Origin: Papaver somniferum
Lineage: Eukaryota > Streptophyta > Magnoliopsida > Ranunculales > Papaveraceae
Length of the DNA: 64,000 nt
Direction of reading: 5' to 3'
Assembly: GCF_003573695.1 (NCBI RefSeq)
Contig: NC_039362.1
Coordinates: 115,113,120-115,177,119, forward strand
A program made the position numbers and the translations under genes. The notes below the pieces were generated by a model, which saw nothing but the letters and a program-made list of their open reading frames with translations, did not search any database and was not told where the DNA came from. Positions 46,774-58,197 of the stretch are shown here, one piece after another. The first letter of the stretch is position 1, and every line of letters begins with the position of its first letter.

Positions 46774-47878
46774 GGAGACATCTAGCAACCGACTGAAAGA
46801 CATCTAGCATCCTTTAACCTTAGGTTTCTTCTCGAGATCTTGTAGGTTAACGACTGAAAGACTTCGTTGGGATTGTGAAGCCATACGAAACTACTTCTCT
46901 TGTAGTTGAGCGATCTGATCTTGCCATTTTATATTGTACGAGTTCAATTGAATAATTGACTTGAGATTATATCTCCGATAGAGGAAAATAAAAAGAAATC
47001 ACAAACATCTTCGTCTTATCGTTTGTGATTCCACAATATCTAGTTTCGCTACCATACGATTTAGATTATTGTGAGGTGATTGATAATTCTAGGCTATTCT
47101 TAGGGAATATAAGTCCGGGTTATCAATTGGTTCATGTCCACCTTGATTTTATCAAAAGACGGACCAAAACTCTTAGGTTTATCTGTGGGAGACAGATTCA
47201 TCTATCATCATAGACTTTTCTGTGTGATACAGATTTGTTTATTAAAGTCTTCGACTTTGGGTCGTAGAAACTCTTGGTTGTTGGTGAGATCAGCTAAGGG
47301 AATCAAGTGCGTAGTATCCTGCTGGGATCAGAGACGTAAGGAGCGCACTGTAGCTTGAATCAGTGTGATATTGATTAGGGTTAAACTACAATCCAGACCG
47401 AAGTTAGTTTGTAGTAGGCTAGTGTCTGTAACGGCTTAATACAGTGTGGTGTTCAATCTGGACTAGGTCCCGGGGTTTTTCTGCATTTGCGGTTTCCTCG
47501 TTAACAAAATTTCTAGTGTCTATGTTATTTCTATCCTGCATTATATTTTGTTATATAATTGAAATATCATAGGTTGTGCGTTAAGATCAATCAATTAGAA
47601 TATCCAACCTTTAGTTGTTGATTTAAATTTATTGACACTTGGATATTGGTCTTTGGTACCATCCAAGTTTAGCTCTCTAGTATTTGATAAAGACTCGCAG
47701 ATTTCCATTTGCTTGAGTAAAGATCAAATTGAGATATTGAGATATTAACTCTTTCATATACTTTTATCTAGATTGAGTCTGACTGTCTAGTTGATTCTCT
47801 AGAAAGTATATTGGAGTTAGTCCATACAGATTTCTAATCGAAATATTGGGTTAGGTTATTAGACCCCCGTTTTTTAAT

Positions 47879-47890
47879 TGGTTTCAGAGC
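47879..47890 (+). promoter_or_regulatory. Primer-binding site, initiator Met type
   Basis: TGGTTTCAGAGC differs by one base from TGGTATCAGAGC, the copia primer site complementary to the 3' end of initiator Met tRNA. The intact form is at 60184. Confidence 0.8.
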
Positions 47891-48002
47891 AGGCAAACAC
47901 GTTCAAGACCTCAAAAGTCTGTGTTTGTAGCAATCTGATTCTGTGGACAAAAGTAGTATCTCCTATCTACGCATAATCTATGTATTCCAATACTTCTAAC
48001 CA

Positions 48003-48857
48003 TGTCAAATGTCTTGGTCCTTCCTCAAAGGATAACTCCTTAGTTGATTCTTCCGAATCCCGAGAAAGAAACGAGACAGTTGACAGAATGTCAGAAGTAG
48101 AAAGGAAGCTCACCAGAAATAAATAAAAGCCAATTAAGACGATTAAGTTTCGCAATCATGCTCAACTCTTGGATGAATTTGAAAAGTCTCTTGGTCGAGA
48201 AAGTGAACTCTACAAAATCATTGAGTCATTCTCTAACAATATTAAAAAACTCACTCAGGAAAATATTCTTCAACAAGAGAAGATTAGTATCCTTGAAATA
48301 CTGTTAAAGAAGGGACAATTAGAGAAAAAAATTTGATTGAGACACATTCATCAAATCTTAACAACCTTCGTGTTGAAACAGAGAACATTGTTGCATCTCT
48401 TCACCTTGCCCAACAACAGTCAATCTCCTTAACTAAGGAAAACACTATAGTGAGAAATTCTTTTATATCACGGGCTGGTTCTCAATGTGAGTTGCCTGTC
48501 ATAAAGAAAAACCCATCAAAGGAAGTTCTTGCAGAAAATAAATGGCAGGCTTCCAAACAGGACATGGGTTTGAAACAGATGCCTTTCAACAATTATCTTC
48601 CACGAAATTGTCTCTTTTGTGGGAAAAGGAATCATAGTGCTAAACATTGTTTTGATATGAAGAAACAAATCTCCGATCTTCGACATCTTCTTCTATTTAC
48701 CGTCAACCAAGTTAATCATCTGGCGATATCAACAATGGATTTCACTCCCATAGAAAACCGGAATTCTCATAAAAAGATGTTTAATGATCACTCATTTCAG
48801 AATCTTTATAGGGACCGTTTTTATTCTCATGGTGCAAACTACACCACAAAAACATAA
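48003..48857 (+). pseudogene. gag: gag C-terminal part, coiled coil plus zinc knuckle
   Basis: A first frame (about 48003-48323) holds an Arg/Glu-rich coiled coil, broken by TAA at 48124. The frame then shifts near 48325 into 48333-48857. The second frame carries NCLFCGKRNHSAKHC, a complete C-x2-C-x4-H-x4-C knuckle (about 48608-48650), followed by a Gln/Asn-rich tail. The UBN2-type N-terminal gag domain present at 60248 is missing here, since the coiled coil begins soon after the primer site. Gag would bind and package RNA; as it stands this copy cannot make it. Confidence 0.75.
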
Positions 48858-49563
48858 TTTCCCAGTGTCTATGAGAACAAGACTGGTAGATCTAAGTCTG
48901 GAAGGTGGAGACCTATCTCATTAAATCCTCTAGAAACCAATCTCTTGAGGTCCTAGACTTAGTTATCAAAAATCTCCATTTAGTGGACTCTGAAAAAGGG
49001 CTGTAAGAACCTTCTATGGAGTTGAAAACAGTCAAAGAGGGTAAAAAGTACAAAATTCAGACTGTCATGTGGTATCCCCAAATCGTCTCTGAACACTCAT
49101 GGTGAGATTATATCTCATCCTACTACCTAACCTTAGGTATTCTCATCCTTGTGTCTAACTTGAGAGTTACACGGATGTTTGTTTATGATATGCTCAAGTC
49201 TTAGGTCGATTACCATCTGTTCTATAAGTCTGAGGTCTATTTTACAGGTTGAGATTTCTGTTTTCTATTCTCTCTGTATCTAATGTGTCTCTTTTGCTCT
49301 GTCTATTCTGGTTAGATATTGAGCCCTGTTTGGAAGAGACATTGTGAAAAAAAAATAGTATTTATTTACTCTTGGGTCCTTCTTGATCTTTTGGTATCCA
49401 TTTCGGGTCACGAACGTCCAAGTCTTCTATAGGAAACTCTAGGGTTCTCACTTAAAGGTGTTTCTCTCTTGATTGATAACACATATATATACTTCTTGTA
49501 TGTGTTTATCCTCTTAATTTTCTAGGAACCTCTGTTGAGCCTCAAGAAGAAGTGAACACTGTG
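48858..49563 (+). other. Internal non-coding sequence
   Basis: No frame is recognised. CTTAATTTTCTAG at 49514-49526 looks like a splice acceptor just before the accessory frame, so that frame could be expressed from a spliced RNA starting in the LTR. The donor is not identified. Confidence 0.35.
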
Positions 49564-49962
49564 ATGGAAGAAAACTTCAAAGGATGTGATTCAGCTCAAG
49601 ATCTAATCCTGAAAAAGATGCTTGAAAGAAAAGAGTATAACTCTTGGATATGAGAATCTGTCAAGGATTTAATTCTCGTTCAGAATGAGGTGAAGAACGA
49701 GCTTGTTAACCTTCAATTGCAGATAAACCATCTTATTGATGGACAAGCAAAGATTCTTGATAATCAAAACATCGTGATTAGGAACCAGAAGAAAGTCATC
49801 CTTGATTGCGTCAAATCCAGGCACCTTGCCCGCATCGTTGACCGAAAAGCTAATGTTCTAACTCATGAACATGGTATTTATACGGTCAAGAAAATCAAGG
49901 ATATCTGTGATACTTTTTATGATGGACCATTTCAAAGGTATAAAATCATCAAAGAAAATTGA
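49564..49962 (+). pseudogene. Accessory coiled-coil ORF of family A
   Basis: 132 codons from the ATG at 49564, with one TGA at codon 30 (49651). The protein is charged, with Leu/Ile/Val heptads over residues of about 35-85 (VKNELVNLQLQINHLIDGQA), so a coiled coil is likely. A decayed counterpart in the inverted element (15160-15534) argues that it belongs to the family. It occupies the place of the env-like ORF in SIRE-type elements but shows no signal peptide or membrane helix. Function is unknown. Confidence 0.5.
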
Positions 49963-50929
49963 TTTTCTATTTTTCTAGTAAAACTTCTTAAGAGAATTTT
50001 TAATCTTGTTTTTGTTTAAGAAGGATAACTAGGGTTTGGAATAGCCATTAGTGAGTACGCATAGCTATGTCCAACATTTTCATCTTGCAATGTTTTTAGA
50101 TTTATTTATTTAAATTCTAAAGTGATTTGGAAGATGATGTTTGCAGTATTAATCTTTATGGTTTTATATATTGCAATATGTTATGGGATATGTATGTTTG
50201 CATCCATGAACTATTATTGTCCCATACGTTGTCAAAAGTTCTCTTTCATATGTCGATATGCATGTATTGATACAAGATCGATGAACTTTTTACAAACAAA
50301 AGTTAAGCCTATTATGTCAATTCTTTGATGGAAGATAGGTTAAAATCTTTTGTTTACAAAGATTATGTCTATTATATGCCGTTATGCAAATAGTGATGAA
50401 GATAGAATGAATCTTTGTATATTCCGCAGTATTGATCTTCCCTGATCCATATTTTATGTATATACTGTGCGGCTCCATAAGTCTTCTTATGTGAGCATTT
50501 CCAACTAAACAAATCATAGATTCGTTTATGATTAATTTGGTTGTGTATTCGGATTAAATTAATCATGGGTTCTCTTGTGATTAGTTTAATTGAGAATTTT
50601 TGGATACAAAATCATTTTGTGGTTTTTGGTGTCCAAAGAAATCCTTATTTTCTTATAAAAGTAAGGTCACTCTTGTTGTTCTTTCGGGAATCACATCAAA
50701 TGGGGGAGAGTTCTTTTGAACTTGCGCTTAATTTCCATATCTTTGTGAGGAGTGCGGCTGTGGAATATTTTAGGGGTTATCTTGTATCTTTATAAACTCC
50801 TTGATGAATGCATTTAGCTTCAGCTTTATGATTGCATCTAAACAAGTTGATATGTACTTTTCTTTGGTCTTGAAGCATCTCCGTGGAAATTTCATTAGGA
50901 TCCCGTTTTCGTACCTTTTCCAATTTTAT
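49963..50929 (+). other. 3' internal untranslated region
   Basis: AT-rich, no coding frame. The part 50666-50880 is shared with 63530-63750 in the next element (TAAGGTCACTCTTGTTGTTC and onward), so it is a conserved family segment. Confidence 0.5.
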
Positions 50930-51359
50930 TGACAAAAAGGGGGAGAATTAATATGTAGTTCACACTACAAATACATATGGTTTACGTGTTTTACGGATCA
51001 TTATGTAAGGGGGAGTGGTTTTCATGTTGAGATGAAAGTATTGACTAAGGGGGAGTGATACGTATCACCATAGTATTGTTGTAGAAGTTGTGATATAAGA
51101 ACTTTGATACTGTGTAATAATACTATGACATTGTATAACAATGACCGAGAGCTTTTTTTTTTCTCATTGTTATGGCTACGGATCTTCAACAACTATGATG
51201 CTGAATTGAATATGGGAGTACTTGGAAAATACGAAGTTTTCGAGTAATGTTGAAGCACCAAGGAGATCAAGCATGTGGACGAGAAGCTACAAAGTTTTAT
51301 TTATTTTGTAATCCATATGTATTGATAGTTTTGCCACTAAAATTGACAAAGTGGGAGAT
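50930..51359 (+). promoter_or_regulatory. Serial polypurine tracts before the 3' LTR
   Basis: AAAAAGGGGGAGAATT (50935), TAAGGGGGAGTGG (51007), TAAGGGGGAGTGAT (51047) and the terminal AAAGTGGGAGATT (51346-51359) lie within 430 bp. Only the last adjoins the LTR. The first three recur at 63813-63925 and, inverted, at 14040-14150. Confidence 0.7.
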
Positions 51360-52009
51360 TGTTAGAGCATTGCTCGGTCGAACTCGCATGTGTTGCTATC
51401 TCAAACATGTTTGTCAAGTTTAGTTGTCAAAACTATATGTCTTGATTTCTAGACTACTTATAGCTAAGTCTCGGTTTAGGACAGTTTAGTGTAGTTGAGC
51501 TCCAGACTCCATGGCGATCATCTTACGAAGACGAAGAACTACTCAAGGAACCAATGGAACTTCATCCGACTAAAAGGTATGTGGAGACTTGAACTTATAT
51601 ATCACTTAAAAGTCTATCTACTCTATATCCTACTCTTGAGACAAAGTCGTATAAGTATGATAGTTTTCATACATACACATTGGCTATTTCGAGCCGAGTT
51701 TACTCGCCTATCTTTTTCTCAAAATATGTGTTGGTAAGCTTTCGCTTTAACCACTTTTCATCTTACCCCGTGACGAAAGTCATGATGACGTTTCAATCTT
51801 GAATATAGATTTGATGACGATAGTTGTGAATAACGACTGTTATAACATTATAGAAGAATGTTTCAATGATTGAAATGTAGAGTTGAGATTACGTAACCAA
51901 CTATGGATATAAGCATATATAGTGTGTTCGCACATTAGTGTATAAATCCATGTGTCGAAAACCAGGTGTGTGCATATGTGTGCATATGGTATTGGTGAAG
52001 GAGACAGGT

Positions 52010-52205
52010 TGGGTACGCGTACCAACGGAAGTTTTCGAACCGAAAATTTCTGCTGAGTTTGTAAGTTTGCAAAATGTTAAACCAGTCACCTTAGGTATGC
52101 ATACCCGTACGCGTACCCACGGAAGTTTTCGACCGGATATTTCTGCTTAGTTTCTAAACTCAAATTCGGTAGCTATGGTACACGTACCCGTACGCGCACC
52201 CAAGC
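52010..52205 (+). repeat. GTACGCGTAC palindrome module (3' LTR)
   Basis: Copies at 52014 (GTACGCGTAC), 52096 (GTATGCATAC), 52107 (GTACGCGTAC) and near 52177-52196, with GGAAGTTTTCGA spacers. The order matches the 5' LTR. Confidence 0.7.
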
Positions 52206-52668
52206 TGGTTATATTTCTCAAATCGGAAGTTCATGAACTTAAACAATAAATCAATAAGGAATGCAATATTTGCAACCCGTGGCTATATTGTTCATGAATT
52301 GATTCAAGTGAATCAAACCGATTTTGTTTCAATTGTGTCTATTCTTTATGACTTAAGCAATTGAACAACTCTTCAACTAGTTCTTATGAGTCATTTGAAC
52401 TAGTTATGCAAAGAAGATGAATACGGTTAATATGAAAGTGCTCATATGGATAACCATTGGTTAACTATTTGTGAACCAACTAAGTGTACACGTTTAGGTA
52501 CAGTTACTCAAACCCAAATTAAATACATTTCATTTGTGTGTGACAAGCTAAGTTTTGATCTAACGGTTAAAATATATTAGCTCGGTTAACTCAGGTTTTT
52601 CATCTAACGGTGAATATTGAATGCTTTATTACCAAGGTAACTTAGATTGCAAACCCTGATTTGAAAAC

Positions 52669-52676
52669 TATATAAA
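52669..52676 (+). promoter_or_regulatory. LTR TATA box (3' LTR)
   Basis: TATATAAA in the CCCTGATTTGAAAAC context, with the downstream leader intact. Confidence 0.6.
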
Positions 52677-54439
52677 GGAGACATCTAGCAACTGGAAAAC
52701 TAATCCCCACACCTCCTTTGTGATACTAGTTGGTTTTTCTAGAGTTGGTTCTCCTTTAACCTTAGGTTTCTTCTCGAGACCTTGTAGGTTAACGACTGAA
52801 AGACTTCATTGGGATTGTGAAGCCAGACGAAACTACTTCTCTTGTAGTTGAGCGATCTGATCTTGCCATTTTATATTGTACGAGTTCAATTGAATAATTG
52901 ACTTGAGATTATATCTCCGATAGGGCAAGATAAAAAGAAATCACAAACATCTTCGTCTAATCGTTTGTGATTCCACAATATCTAGTTTCGCTACTATACG
53001 ATTTAGATTATTGTGAGGTGATTGATAATTCTAGGCTGTTCTTCGGGAATATAAGTCTGGCTTATTAATTGGTTCATGTTCACCTTGATTTTATCAAAAG
53101 ACGGAACAAAACTCTTAGGTTTATCTGTGGGAGACAGATTTATCTATCATCATAGACTTTTATGTGTGATATAGATTTGTTTATTAAAGTCTTCGACTTT
53201 GGGTCGTAACAACTCTTGGTTGTTGGTGAGATCAGCTAAGGGAATCAAGCGCGTAGTACCCTGCTGGGATCAGAGACGTAAGAAGCGCAACTGTACCTTG
53301 AATCAATGTCATATTGATTAGGGTTCAACTACAGTCCACACCGAAGTTAGTTTGTAGTAGGCTAGTGTCTGTAGCGGCTTAATACAATGTGGTGTTCAAT
53401 CTGGACTAGGTCCCGGGGTTTTTCTGCATTTGCGGTTTCCTCGTTAACAAAATTTCTGGTGTCTGTGTTATTTCTATTCCGCATTATATTTTGTTATATA
53501 ATTGAAATATCACAGGTTGTGGTTTAAGATCAATCAATTAGAATATCCAACCTTTAGTTGTTGATTTAAATTTATTGACACTTGGATATTGGTCTTTGGT
53601 ACCATCCCAGTTTATCTCTCTAGTATTTGATAAAGACTCGCAGATTTCCATTTGCTTGGGTAAAGATCAAATCGAGAGATTGAGATATTAACTCTTTGAT
53701 ATAATTTTATCTAGATTGAGTCTGACTGTCTAGTTGATTCTCTAGAAAGTATATTGGAGTTAGTCCATACAGATTCCTAATCGAAATATCTGGTGAGGTT
53801 GTTAGACCCCCGATTTTTCAGCTATCTCAAGTTGTTTTGTCGAATTTAGTTGATCAAAACTATATACCTAGTCTACTTGTAGCTATGTCTCGGATAATGA
53901 TATACATGTATAGTTGAGCTTTAGACTTCACGAAGGTCACCAATTGAAGAAGAAGATCTACTGAAGAGCTTGGAAGAACTTCATCAACAAAAGGTATATG
54001 GAGACTAAAACTTATCTATCACTCAGAAATCTATTATATCTTCTAAAGAGACTAAATCGTATAGCTATATAGACTTTTTACATTATACACGACATTTGAT
54101 ATTCGAGCCGAGTTTATCTCGCTTATCTATTTCTCGAAATATATGTTCGAAGCTTTTAGCTTTAGATAAGTTCATTGTATACTTGACGAGTTTAGTTGGA
54201 GACAATTTATTTGTTGGAAACTAAATATTAATTCAAAGATGATCATGTGAAAATTACCTTGAACATCTTACATGATTTGTGTGAGACAATCATTTGATGT
54301 TAACTTGGAAAGTTTCGTATTGATCGATCAATCACTTGAAAATTACTTGAAGCTAGTGGTTTGTGTAAGATTATCATTGTCGTCTTCCAAGGATGTTTCA
54401 ATGATTAAATGAGAGTTTTAGAACGACTGCCAATGCCTG

Positions 54440-54720
54440 GATATATCACAGTATGTATACTTTGTATGTACACTGTGAAGTTCAGGTCCGGAACTCTTGT
54501 TTGCGAACAATGTTTGCGAACTGGCTTACCTGTGAAAAGGTCTGGAGTTGTTGTTCGCGTACCCTGTTTGTGAATGGATAAACAAGGCTAAGTCCGTAGC
54601 TGTTCTTCGCGTACCCTGATTGTGAACGGATGGACAAATCCAAAGTCCGGAACTGTTATTCGCGTACTCAGTTTGTGAACACAGTGGTCAAGTTCTAAAA
54701 TCAGTAAGTATAGATTTTCA
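54440..54720 (+). repeat. GTTTGCGAAC/GTTCGCGTAC module in outer A LTR
   Basis: GTTTGCGAAC (54499, 54512), GTTCGCGTACCCTG (54553), TTCGCGTACCCTG (54606) and TTCGCGTACTCAG (54659) take the place held by GTACGCGTAC in the other A LTRs. Spacers carry GTCCGGAACTG. Confidence 0.65.
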
Positions 54721-55294
54721 TAATCATGAACTCAGGTCCATTTACGAACTCAGTTTGCGAACTAAACTCCTTGGAACTTTAATGTAATAAGGTATGTGAA
54801 CTACTTTTACAAACCGTGGCATTATGTTCATGAATTGGTTCTTGTATAAGTACTTTGTAAAATTACAAACCAAACCGATTTTCTTTCAAATGGTTCATAT
54901 ATATATTTCTATGTGATGATGAACATTTGAACAACTCTCTTGAAACACATTTAGATTCATATTGATTATCTATCATGATTTATTGATCATCATATTTGAT
55001 CTAGAAGTGTTAGATGAATATGGCTAAGTTATAAGTGTTAATATGGCTAATTTGGTTAACTATTATTGAGCCAACAAGGTATACACGTTTGGGTACGGTT
55101 TATCCATATCTAAATATAGGTATATTTCATTTGTGTGTATCAAGCTAACACCATCTAAAAGTGGAGATTGATTGCTAAGTTTCTAAGCATACTTAGCTTG
55201 AATCTTAAATTAGGAGTTCATCTAAGGGTGATATAAATTGCTTTGTTACTAAGTTTTCTTAGATTTGATTGTAAGCAACCCTGATTTGAAAGAC

Positions 55295-55302
55295 TATATA
55301 AG
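55295..55302 (+). promoter_or_regulatory. LTR TATA box (outer solo LTR)
   Basis: TATATAAG, one base away from the other A LTR boxes. Confidence 0.5.
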
Positions 55303-56369
55303 GGAGAAATCTAGCAGCTGGGAAACTTAATCCCTACACGCTCGTGTGTCCTAGTTGTAAACTATAGTCGATTCTCCTTCAACCTAGGTTTTTCCAAAAC
55401 CATTATTAGGTTAACGACTTGAAGACTGCATTTGGGATTCGTGAAGCCAGGTCCAACTATTTTCTCTGTAGTTGCGTATTCTGATCTTACTTGTTTTATC
55501 ATATTGCGAGAATCATCTCCGATAGGTAATATATAAAAAGTAATCACAACAGTTCTTTTTCTCAGTCTATTGTGATTCCGCAATAACTTGTTCTATTAAT
55601 CAGTTAGGTTATTGTGAGGTGACTAATATTTCTAGGCTGCTCTTCAAGAGTATAAGACCAGATTATTAGTTTAGTTTCTTGTTCCCCTTGATTTATCTAA
55701 AGACGGAAACAAAATTAGAATAGGCATATATGTGGTAGAAAAATTGGTTTATAAGTCTTCGACTTTGATTCATAGCAACTCTTAGTTATGTGTGAGATCA
55801 GCTAAGGGAATCACGTGCGCAGAGTCCTGCTGGGATTCAAGAGGCATAAAGAACGTGACTGTACCTTAATCGGTGTGATACTTGGTTAGAGATCAACTAC
55901 ATTCCAGTACGAAGTTAACTTGTAGTAGGCTGGAGTCTGTAGCGGCTTAATACAGTGTGGTGTTCAAATCTGGACTAGCTCCATGGGTTTTTCTGCATTT
56001 GCGCTTTCCTCGTGAACAAAATTTCTGGTGTCTGTGTTATTTTTTCCGCATTATATTTGTTTATATAATTGAAATATCACAGGTTGTGCGTAGTTCATTA
56101 TGTTGATAAATCCGACCTTGATTGTTGGATAAAACTTGATTGATACTTGGCCATTGGTATTTGGTACCATCCGAGTTATTCTCAGTCTCATGAATTTCTA
56201 TCTAGTTGATTTACTGATTGTATTGAGAAAGAGATAAATCCCTTTGATATATTTCTTGATTGAGTCTCACTTTTAAGTTGGTGCTCTCATAATTATATTG
56301 GAGTTTAGTCCATACAGATTGCCGAACGAAATATTAGGTGTGGTTGTTATCCCCCGCATTTTCATATAT

Positions 56370-57217
56370 AATGTCAGTATTGTACGACTCGATAAGAATC
56401 CTCAACATAAAATTCTATCCAAATTACTGGAATTATAGAAAAGCTGGTGCTTGATACGAACTCTCCCGGTCATTCTAGCTACACAAAAAATATAATATGA
56501 ATGATTTGTTATGCTTTTACTGAATAAATATACTACTAGATGCAGTATACAATACTATTGAGCTTGTGTCAAGTCAAATACTTCCACAGTTAAATTCATT
56601 GAACTTGTTTAACATACATATCCATGTTCAAATCATAATGTCCACGTAAAACTTCAGTATTTGAAGTTCATTTACTGATTAAATGTTTGTTGGGTTAATT
56701 CATGGCTAGTCTCAACAAAATTTTATGAGCTATTTATAGTTAGATAACAAGTATGTGGTCATTCAAGCACCTAAGTGTAAAAGAGGAGTTCCTTCTCACC
56801 CTCGTGTCTATTAGGAGATGAATAAGGCCTTTATGGTGCGGGATAAGGCTCTAACATCGCCTTAGGCCAACGCCAAAATATTTTCTTACACAGTTCTGGG
56901 ATAACCCTAGCAAGAAACTTCTTAAGGGCGATGATGGTCTAGCTATATGCTCATGACGACGGGATAAAAAAACACCAAAATATCTATATAGCGCCTGCCT
57001 ATTTCCAACAATATAGTCTTCACGACGTCATCACCAGACTTCTATACAATGCTAGCACACCGATGACACTACTCTAACCCTAGTTCCAGACCTTACCAAG
57101 GGACTGACCTAATACCAGCACCAGACTACACCGCAATGCTAGCTTAGTGCTAGCACCAATCTACTTCCCAGCGCTGGACTTCTTCGCGCCTTGCGCCAAA
57201 GATAGCCTTCGGTGTTT
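56370..57217. other. Inter-element spacer
   Basis: No protein-like frame. From about 56800 the base use is GC-richer, with recurring GCTAGCACC and AATGCTAGC words (57048-57150). It may be part of another unidentified element. Confidence 0.35.
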
Positions 57218-58197
57218 GTTAGAACATTTCTTGGTCGAAATCACAAGTGTTGCTATCTCAAGCTTGTTGTAAACTTTAGTTGATTAAAACTATATCTTGA
57301 TTTCTAGTCTACATTTAGTCAAGTCTCAGATTAGAATTAGAAGCGTGTAGTTGAGTATCAGACATCACCGTGTTCTACCGTTTAAGGGAGAAGATCAACT
57401 GAAGACATTTGGAGAACTTCGTCGACAAAAGGTATGTGAAGACTGCACCAACCTATTACTCAAAGTTTTCACTTTTCTATCTATGGGACTAAGTCGCATG
57501 ACTAAGTGGACTTTAAAGTATTGCACAATAGAAATTTGGAGTCAGGATTATCTTGTTAATTATTCTCGAAATATGAATGACCAAGCTTAAGAACGTTTGT
57601 TCAAAACTTGATGAATTTGGTTAAGAACAATTTATTGTTTATGATCTAAATTATAATTCAAGTTAATAATTTAAAAATAGCCTAGAACAGTGGTATGTAT
57701 CATTAATGTTATTCGGGAATGTTTCAAATCGATTATTAGAGAGACATAGAACTACTGTAAATCTGGATACAGGACAATACACATACCAGTTCACGTATCA
57801 GCGTACTATTATGGTTCCGGATCCATAGTACATGTACCGACGTAGCTATAGTTAGGCAACGACCTTAGATCAAAATACCCGATATGGATACCAAAAAGTT
57901 CTGTTGATTCGTGAACTCAGGAAGGTACACATACCTAGTATGGATACCAAAAGTTCTTGAACTGTTTTTGTCTTAAGGGTACACATACCCGGTATACATA
58001 CTATGACAAAAATAACTTATGGTCTGGAAGTAAGTACACGTACCATTACACTTACTTACCCAGTCGAATATTTTCCAGATGCATCAAAATTATTTCTATT
58101 GAGATAATCAACATTTGAACAACTCTCTAAAAACACCTCTAGACATATTTGATCACATTATAACCTATGGTTGTGACTCAAGATTAAATTATAAAAC
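57218..58197 (+). mobile_element. Truncated family-A LTR, 5' part
   Basis: Starts TGTTAGAACATTTCTTGG, then follows the A LTR through its first about 980 bp, including a diverged palindrome module (57780-58060, ACATACC/GGTATGGA words). It stops where the next LTR begins at 58198. The rest probably lies beyond the window, on the far side of that insertion. Confidence 0.65.

Larger units (their letters stand above)
45503..47876 (+). repeat. 5' LTR of family-A element
   Basis: 2374 bp. It starts TGTTAGAGCATTGCTCGG; its end CCCCCGTTTTTTA has lost the CA. Relative to the 3' LTR it lacks about 60 bp just after the TATA box (near 46786-46810), where the sequence GACATCTAGCA is partly duplicated instead. 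Confidence 0.85.
45503..53820 (+). mobile_element. Complete non-autonomous family-A Ty1/copia element
   Basis: Two LTRs (45503-47876, 51360-53820) flank a 3.48-kb internal region, and GCTAT flanks both sides (45498-45502, 53821-53825). An initiator-Met-type primer site follows the 5' LTR, and a purine-rich AAAGTGGGAGATT precedes the 3' LTR. Inside are only a gag C-terminal part with coiled coil and one zinc knuckle, and a small accessory frame. Protease, integrase, RT and RNase H are absent. The layout and large LTRs recall the SIRE/Maximus copia lineage. This copy depends on proteins from another element for movement. Confidence 0.88.
51360..53820 (+). repeat. 3' LTR of family-A element
   Basis: 2461 bp with intact TG and CA ends. 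It is closely similar to the 5' LTR, which suggests a relatively recent insertion compared with the solo LTR around it. Confidence 0.87.
45464..56364 (+). mobile_element. Outer family-A solo LTR split by a full A element
   Basis: Starts TGTTAGAGCACTGCTGG at 45464; only 39 bp precede the interruption at 45502. It resumes at 53826 and ends CCCCCGCATTTTCA at 56364. Flanks are TATAT (45459-45463, 56365-56369), an exact TSD. Length without the insert is about 2.58 kb. Its palindrome module (54440-54720) is of the GTTCGCGAAC kind. The TATA box at 55295 and the GGGTTTTTCTGCATTTGCG block near 55985 are in place. No primer site follows, so it is a solo LTR. The inner element struck very close to the LTR start. 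Confidence 0.85.
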
